In this document: positions 57,074-64,000 of the stretch, in pieces
Layout: each line of letters opens with the position of its first letter
Numbering within the stretch: position 1 is the first letter of the stretch
Assembly: GCA_013076295.1 (NCBI GenBank)
Contig: RQOL01000772.1
Span: forward strand, 4,183,087 to 4,247,086
From: Sanderia malayensis
Lineage: Eukaryota > Cnidaria > Scyphozoa > Semaeostomeae > Pelagiidae
Direction: 5' to 3'
DNA length: 64,000 nucleotides
Program-made: the position numbers and the translations under genes
The notes under the pieces: model-generated
Databases searched by the model: none
What the model was told of the DNA's origin: nothing
The model's input: the letters and a program-made list of their open reading frames with translations, nothing else

Positions 57074-60000
57074 ATGATGGGATATCTAAGAATGTGTTGG
57101 TATTTACTTCTGTTTCCCTTCGCCAGCATGGAAACATTTGGACAATACGCGTCGGAGAACTTTACAGGTCAGACACTAAGGCAATTTAGGCTTTAGGCTT
57201 TAGGCTTCAGCTCACAAAACTAAAGTTATTCGTAATTCTTCTGGCTGTTGCATCAGATTCAGGCATAAATATTAAGAAGCAATATGCAAACAAACTTATT
57301 GAGTTTGCACAAGAGTTTATCTTTATTACTATATGATCAGGTCTTTTCAAAGCGTTAAAATTTTCAATGAAATGACTCAGTGGCGCAGCGCAGCTAGCTA
57401 CGATTTGGTAGTGAAGGAGCGAAACCCGGACAAATTCTGATAATATTCCGACAAAATTTGGTGATGTTAACAAATTTTCTGACAAATCCTTTTCAAGTTG
57501 GCTGGTTGTCTCCATTTATACGTCGTATCAAAGGATAATTGCTTGTTTATGCTGGTTTTTTGTATACTACTCTTCTATGACGCATTTGAGAAACCGATAT
57601 GATAAAATGAGAGCAAAGCTTAAAAGCTTAAAAAAATAAACAGGCTTCATCTGTTTTTCAGTCAAGGATTCATGGACACTTTGTGATGTGACAATGATGT
57701 CTCTTCCTCTCGAAACTGTCTCCGGGGTGACCTTTTTTCTTTTTTAGCGAGGGAAAGTGCACTTTCTGGAGCACTAAAAAAAATTATTTGGAATGCTTCG
57801 GTGGGCAGCAATCATGTCACCACGGTACTTTTCATTGTGCTTTCTTCACCATCGAAAAACATCACAAACAGAGCATTCCACTTTCTGTCTTACAATTTCA
57901 ATGGTAAAGCCTGGTACTTACTTGAGGTTTATCACGATAGCGATAACGATTACGATAACGAATAAATTCCTTAAATCTTAGTCATGTACATAGCCACTCA
58001 CTGTCATTCGCATTTATCTTTGCTTTGTCCTGAATTAAAAATGACTGTCGAGAGAGGAAAACTTCTCAAAATGATCAGTGTTGTTTCCATTTTGGTACTT
58101 TTCTAGGGTTCAAATGTTGAAAAATATATTTTTTGACGAAAATTTTCACGTGGTAAATTTTCCGACAAGTATAGCTGCAAACGTTTGGTTGGGGGAGGCA
58201 GCTGCCCCCTGCCCCCTCTAGCTACGCTACTGAAATGGACTAGTTCCTTTGCTCAAGGTTGCTTGAGCAAAGGAACTAGTCAACAGTGTATCTATAATTC
58301 CCTATAATGGTTTTGCTTGGTCGTTTTAGCAACTCTCATACGATGAATTTATTGACTAAGAGCTACATTTTAATCCAGGAGTTACTCCCGCTCAATTTGA
58401 GAAGCTTTTTTGACAGCAGTGAATGGTCGAGACCACTTATTTAATTCTTCGCTGAAAAGGTACAACCCACAGTCGACAACATGATGCACAGTCAAAAATA
58501 GGTGGAATTAATTTCAAAATTTACGACATCAATATTTTTAAGTAGTGGAGGAAGTTTTCATGTAGTTTTTTGCAACCTTCGTGGTCTGGCTATGAAATTT
58601 CGGTTGAGTATATTATACCAAGTTTGATTGTTTAATTTTAGTCTTTTTGTTTATCGTTTGACGATTTTCTACAACTTATCCGCAGCTGATCCAGTTGAAG
58701 TAATTGCAGTTGACTCAACGTCACTAAATGTCATCTGGACCAATGCTTCTTGTTCACTGAATGCAACAGTTTCAACTGCTTCGCAATATCAGATATTTCA
58801 TGGGGCGACATTTCTTACCAATGCATCCACTTGCTCTTCACAAAATGTTTCATCAGAAACTATCAACTTTGAAAGCTTCATCATAGATGCAAATCTTTTG
58901 ACGTCAATGAATGGCACACAATTAAGCTTTGTCATTTCAAATCTAAGTAAATGGACATGCTACCAAGTGAAAATTGTTGCGATCTCTGATACTGGTGAAT
59001 ATTGTGGCAGTAACAGTTCTTCTGTGTTCACAGCAACATTACAAGATGGTAAGAATGTTAATTTGACATGATTTTGTTAGAGTTTTTTTCAAGTTCAAGT
59101 TACCAGCGGCTTACTCGCACAAATGAATGTTTACCTAGACGCTACTTGCAGGGGTTTATTTCAAGGGGCTGGGGGCTTCTTTGAGAATTTGCGGTATTGC
59201 AGAACACATTGACCTTCCGAGCTGACGCGAAATTTTTGTCCAGGTGTCAGTTGGAGTTTTGGTATTATCGAGTGATATTCATTTTGTGCGAAATGCTTAA
59301 TTATAAATTGGATATAACTGTTGGTATTTATTATTTGATCATCTAGCTCCAACTTCTGCCCCAAGAAGTTTTGTTGTGACAAATTCAAGTGCAACAACTT
59401 TGAGTCTCACTTGGGAAGCTCCTCTCGTATCAGAATTGAACGGCTTGATAAGCTATTACCTTATCAAGTATGCAACAGTGAATTGCGTAACTGGCGCAGA
59501 ACATAATGCAAGTGTTGCATGGAATTATCTTACTGTGAGCTCAACGTCAAGGACTGTATCTATAAGCAATCTTGCATACTGGACATGTTATTCTGTGAAC
59601 ATCTCGGCTGTAACAGTTGGGGAAGGGCCATCTGCGAATGTAAATCGAGTTCGTACTAGTGAATATGGTATGTGCAGCTTTATCTTCAGTTGAAATTCAT
59701 ATAGCATTCTTATTTATAAATTGGATATAATTGTTTATATTTTCTATTTGATAATCTAGCTCCAACTTCTACCCCAAGAAGTTTTGTTGTGACAAATTCA
59801 AGTGCAACAACTTTGAGTCTCACTTGGGAAGCTCCTCTCGTATCAGATTTGCACGGTTGGATAAGATATTACCTCATCAAGTATATAATAGTAAATTGCG
59901 TAACTGGTGCAAAAATTAACGCAAGTGTTGCATGGAATTATCTTACTGTGAGCTCAACGTCAAGGACTGTATCTATAAGCAATCTTGCATACTGGACATG

Positions 60001-61714
60001 TTACAGTGTTAATATATCAGCTGTAACAGTTGGCGAAGGACCATCTGCGAATGTAAATCGAGTTCGTACCAGTGAATATGGTATGTGTGGTTTTATCTTC
60101 AGTGGAACTCTATACATAATTTTTATTTATAAATTGGATATAATTGTTTATATTTATTATTTGATAATCTAGCTCCGACTGCGGCCCCAAGAAGTTTTGT
60201 TGTGACAAATTCAAGTGCAACAACTTTGAGTCTCACTTGGGAAGCTCCTCTCGTATCAGATTTGCACGGTTGGATAAGATATTACCTCATCAAATATACA
60301 ACAGTAAATTGCGTAACTGGTGCAGAACATAACGCAAGTGTTGCATGGAATTATTTTACTGTTGACTCCACCTCAAGGACTGTATCTATAAGCAATCTTG
60401 CATACTGGACATGTTATTCTGTGAACATCTCGGCTGTAACAGTTGGTGAAGGACCATCTGCGAATGTAAATCGAGTTCGTACTAGTGAACATGGTATGTG
60501 TGGCTTTATCTTCAGTTAAAATCTATGCAGGATTTTTATTTATAATTGGTTGCTATTGTTTATATTTATTATTTGATAATCTAGCTCCAACTGCGGCTCC
60601 AAGAAGTTTTGTTGTGACAAATTCAAGTGCAACAACGTTGAGTCTCACTTGGAAAACTCCTATCGTATCAGATTTGAATGGTTTGATCAAGTTTTACGTG
60701 ATCAAGTATAGAATAGTAAATTGCGCCATTGGCACAGAAACTAATACAAGTGTTGCGTGGAGTTTTTTTACTGTTGGCTCAACCTCAAGGACTGTATCTA
60801 TAAGCAATCTTGCATACTGGACATGTTACAGTGTTAATATATCAGCTGTAACCGTTGGCGAAGGACCATCTGCGAATGTAAATCGAGTTCGTACTAGCGA
60901 ATATGGTATGTATGGTTTTATTTTTAGTTGAAATTTATATAGATATTTATAAATTGGATACAATTGTTTATATTTATTATTTGATGATCTAGCTCCAACT
61001 GCGGCCCCAAGAGGTTTTGTTGTGACAAATTCAAGTGCAACAACTTTGAGTCTCACTTGGGAAGCTCCTCTCGTATCAGATTTGCACGGTTGGATAAGAT
61101 ATTACCTCATCAAGTATATAATAGTAAATTGCGTAACTGGTGCAAAAATTAACGCAAGTGTTGCATGGAATTATTTTACTGTGAGCTTCAATTTAAATGC
61201 TACATTTATAACCAATCTGAAGTTTTGGACATGTTATTCTGTGAACCTCTCGGCTGTAACAGTTGGCGAAGGACCATTTGCAAGTTTCCAAATAAGTAGA
61301 ACTAGTGAACATGGTGAGTTTTGCTTCGTTCCTGTTGCAATATTATTGTGAAATATGTTGATGTTGTAATGATGTTTGCATTTTTCTTTTTCATTTTAGC
61401 TCCCACCGGTCCTCCAAGAAGTTTTACTGCGTCGACCGTAAACTCAACAAGTTTATATTTCACTTGGGATGCTCCTATTGAATCAGAAACCCACGGCTTT
61501 ATCAGATATTATTTGATCACGTTTACAGTCGTGAACTGTTCAACCGGTCATGAGGCTAACCTGAGTTCCCAATGGACGACCCTGACAATTCCTGGATACA
61601 AAAACACTGTATTTTTGACAAACGTTTCGGCTTTGAGATGTTATGATGTTCGCATATCTGCTGTGACAGTTGGCGAAGGACCATTCGCAAGTTTAAAGCG
61701 TGTGCAAATATACG
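57074..61714 (+). CDS. signal-peptide protein with tandem fibronectin-III-like domains (3' end not found)
   Basis: Exons 57074-57167, 58686-59048, 59347-59667, 59760-60080, 60173-60493, 60585-60905, 60993-61313 and 61400-61714, all joined phase 1 to phase 1. Exon 1 encodes a signal peptide (MMGYLRMCWYLLLFPFAS). Exon 2 is a diverged FN3-like domain. The next six exons each encode one ~106-residue FN3 domain with SLTWEAP (conserved Trp), YYLIKY, VNC, LAYWTCYSVNISAVTVGEGP and RVRTS; the two Cys could pair. Many N-x-S/T sequons fit extracellular exposure. Exons 3 to 7 are close to identical in long stretches, as are the ~90-bp introns between them. A cell-surface or secreted adhesion/recognition role is inferred. 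No transmembrane or terminal exon is certain; a small exon-like segment at about 62242-62275 (ending GGTGAATATG before GTATAG) might continue it. Confidence 0.82.
58238..58281. other. perfect 19-bp hairpin in the first intron of the FN3 gene
   Basis: GACTAGTTCCTTTGCTCAA and TTGAGCAAAGGAACTAGTC are exact complements around a six-base loop. Confidence 0.85.
59347..61313 (+). repeat. ~413-bp exon-plus-intron tandem duplication, five copies
   Basis: Units start at 59347, 59760, 60173, 60585 and 60993, each a 321-bp exon followed by an ~87-92-bp intron containing TATAAATTGGATATAATTGT or a close variant. Spacing is 413, 413, 412 and 408 bp. Confidence 0.93.
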
Positions 61715-61723
61715 GTAAGTTTT

Positions 61724-62128
61724 AGGCCCCGTTCACACGATGCCGGATTCACTTTCGTTTTCTGTTCACACGACTACGCTCCGCTCCGCGCGCCCCACAG
61801 GCCCACATCAATGCCTATTGTTAAAACAATTGCCACGTGACAGCTAAGCATCACTCGCTCTTTTGAGAGTGTCGAATAGTTGGCGCCAATGCTTCAAATA
61901 GAGGTTCTGGAGCACAAAGCGTATCGGATTCATGCGTTCACACGAGCCCAAAAGCTATCCGACATGAAAAGCGATCCGAAACGTTTCACCTTCAGAGCGG
62001 AGTGATTTGACTCCGGAAAAGCGATCCGAAACGTTTCGGATTGGCATGGTGTCGTGTGAACAGAAAGGCTATCCGATATGAAAAGCGATCCGAAACGATA
62101 TGAATCCGGCATCGTGTGAACGGGGCCT
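61724..62128. mobile_element. 405-bp inverted-repeat element with GGCCCCGTTCACACGATGCC ends
   Basis: The left end AGGCCCCGTTCACACGATGC continues CGGATTCA, and the right end is its exact complement TGAATCCGGCATCGTGTGAA + CGGGGCCT. The interior has three copies of AAAAGCGATCCGAAACG. Target duplication is not evident. It begins about ten bases after the donor of the last FN3 exon found. Confidence 0.85.
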
Positions 62129-63273
62129 CAATCAGTTTCCGCGGCTTTCTATTTGGTTCTCCGATACAATTTCTTTTTTTTTTACCTGCGAATTTTCTAC
62201 TGCTGTTTGCGATGCGAGACAAAAGGTCGAGCTGTGATCACAGGAGGAGGCTGCAGATATTCCGCTGGTGAATATGGTATAGATTGCTTATAGATACAGT
62301 TCTTGACGTTGTGTCCTTGAGATCACAGGAAGAGGTTGCAGATATTTCGTTTGTTGTTGCTGTTGTTGTTAATTAATTTGATCCACAAAGGCTGGATGGG
62401 GAAAATTAATTTTGTGTATTTATACCATTAAAAATTGTGTGACCAATTCTTTATTGGTTACACGGTCACAAGAGAAATGTTAGATGAGAATTGATTAAAA
62501 AATCGAATACACCAATTTTTTATAAGAAACTATGCAAGACCGTCGTGCCAGAGTTTCTTAGCTTTCACCCTATTTATGGTACAAAACGTTTCTTAGCAGG
62601 TTTCTTTACACCCAAGTCTAATTTTCTTGAATTCATCGTCTTTCTCTTTATCTTTTGTCACGGCCAAACATAAATTGGATAGAGAAGCAAAAAGAAATGC
62701 AAATTCTATCGCAAACAACTAAAATATCTTTTAAAATGTATAGAAAGTTTCTTAACGTTTTTATAGTTACACGAAATCTCCTGCAAAAGTTGAAAATATG
62801 CAATAAATGGGTTTATTTCCTGTTATTGTTCAGTTTTTGCGAAGATGCATTATTATTGTGATAAAATTCAGTTATTTTTGAGCGAATCCAACAGCGAAGA
62901 ATTTTATATGCATGTGATGCATGAAATCGAGTTTCACAATGATTTCCTGTTTCGAACGTCGCTATCGAAAGATATAACTTGAAGTGAAGTGCATGCACGA
63001 GGAATAACATTAAACCACACAGCACAATTGACCTTTTCAATTCGCTGATAATTTTGCTTAGTTTACATTCAATTAGATATCATTCACTGCAATATCGACC
63101 AGCAGAATGCAAATTAGTCACGCTCTTTAATTTCAACTTATTCCATAATACAATGACGGACATTATATCGCGAAACATGTATATGGTATATTGAAGAAGC
63201 CAACATGATCGTTATTGCGACCTGGCAAGCAAAGCAAGCTTTGTGAATGACAACGCTTTAAGATAGGAACAAA
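62129..63273. other. region between the last FN3 exon found and the next leader exon
   Basis: Contains two similar short segments (GATCACAGGA(G/A)GAGG(C/T)TGCAGAT at about 62236 and 62321) and MITE copy 4. No confident coding exon. Confidence 0.4.
62508..62815. mobile_element. TACACCC-family MITE, copy 4, inverted and degraded
   Basis: Read on the minus strand it follows copies 1-3: TACACCAATTTTTTATAAG, then ACTATGCAAGA, TTATGGTACAAAACGTTTCT, AAGTTTCTTAACG and ACACGAAATCTCCTGC in the expected reverse-complement order. The terminal GGGTGTA is lost on the right. Confidence 0.75.
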
Positions 63274-63358
63274 ATGATGATTTATTTAAGAATGTTTTTG
63301 TGTTTGCTCGTCATATTATGTATCACTTGGGAAGCATCATGTGCAGGAAATATTACAG
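63274..63358 (+). CDS. leader exon of a second FN3-family-like gene (rest outside or unidentified)
   Basis: ATG ATG opens 28 codons encoding MMIYLRMFLCLLVILCITWE, then ASCAGNIT, and ends ACAG before GTCAG (phase 1). It parallels the leader exon 57074-57167: MM-YLRM start, hydrophobic core, N(F/I)T immediately before the same ACAG/GTCAG donor, same phase. This is a signal peptide exon; following exons would be beyond 63358 and I find none before the window ends. Confidence 0.6.
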
Positions 63359-64000
63359 GTCAGAATACTTACAAAATTATTTACATACTGTGTATAACAT
63401 ATTATTTCCCGGCCTAATGTAGTAAAAGTTATTTGTGAACCTTGCTTTTTGTTCAATAAAAATGCGACAACAAACTGAATTGAATTAAACTATCAACATT
63501 AATAACAATTTTTCAATTTGCTGGTAGCTATATTCTGCTTTTGATTCTGCAGACAGTTTCACTTGCGGCATTTTGTTTGCCCAATTTGTGGGTGCGTCTC
63601 GAGCTTCGAGGGACTCTTCGTAAGTCCTCGACAAACTCCACGAGGGCTTATTCGTAAAAACGAAATATTTCCTGGATATTTGTTCAATACCAAGTTGTAT
63701 AAAAGCCATTCGAAGCAGTCAATCCATAAATATCATTTAAACTTGTTATTTGCAACGCATTTACTGCACCACGACTTCAATATTTATTTACTTGTTTGGA
63801 TTATTTGAGGGGGCGTATTTGGAGGTATGGGCTTGATGCAGGCTCAATTGTAGGCAGTTGGGTATCTGCGTGAATCAAGTCATGTCATTTTAAAACCCAC
63901 GCCATGTTTGAGTCATTTTCATCCCAATTTTTCTATTCATACCTCCCCCATTTCCTGTTTTTTAATTACGTCAGTCACAGGATTTTCTAATGCGAAGCGA
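63359..64000. other. window end, probably intron
   Basis: No exon recognised. If the 63274 exon is real this is its first intron; in the 57074 gene the equivalent intron is about 1.5 kb. Confidence 0.35.

Overview
The window is animal nuclear DNA. It is AT-rich, its genes are split by many short GT-AG introns, and it carries two homeobox genes with Hox-type hexapeptides plus clear metazoan orthologues (TRIM37, TRMT44, ASPDH, a CXorf65-like gene). Compact introns, two posterior-type Hox genes around an intronless class A GPCR, and many small inverted-repeat elements fit a cnidarian best. That taxonomic call is inference; no marker in the window proves it.

Layout. 84-3604 (+): last exons of a coiled-coil protein. 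4899-13061 (+): a complete TRIM37 orthologue (RING, B-box, coiled coil, MATH/TRAF, acidic tail). 13711-17657 (+): TRMT44, the tRNA Um44 2'-O-methyltransferase. 17932-19010 (-): a small CXorf65/C22orf15-like gene convergent with TRMT44. 20995-22932 (+): aspartate dehydrogenase domain protein. 22933-31597: gene-poor DNA with a 1.26-kb foldback element (28953-30216) flanked by a 9-bp target duplication. 31598-46802 (+): two posterior-type Hox-like genes sharing one intron position, with a single-exon GPCR between them. 50230-55818 (-): a secreted Lys/Glu-rich protein with a one-base frame break and a 1.9-kb 61-bp minisatellite in an intron. 57074-61714 (+): a protein with a signal peptide and fibronectin-III-like domains, one per phase 1-1 exon, several of them very recently duplicated; 63274 begins a second, similar leader exon.

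Exon models were built by hand from splice signals and reading-frame continuity. The TRMT44, ASPDH, CXorf65-like and both Hox models close as exact multiples of three from start to stop, which supports them strongly. The genes show no operon-like cooperation. The two Hox genes are clearly related to each other, and the FN3 gene and the 63274 leader look like members of one tandem family. Repeats are a major component: at least seven families of small inverted-repeat elements (hAT-, Tc1/mariner-, Harbinger- and MULE/foldback-like by their target duplications), several tandem arrays and four notable hairpins.
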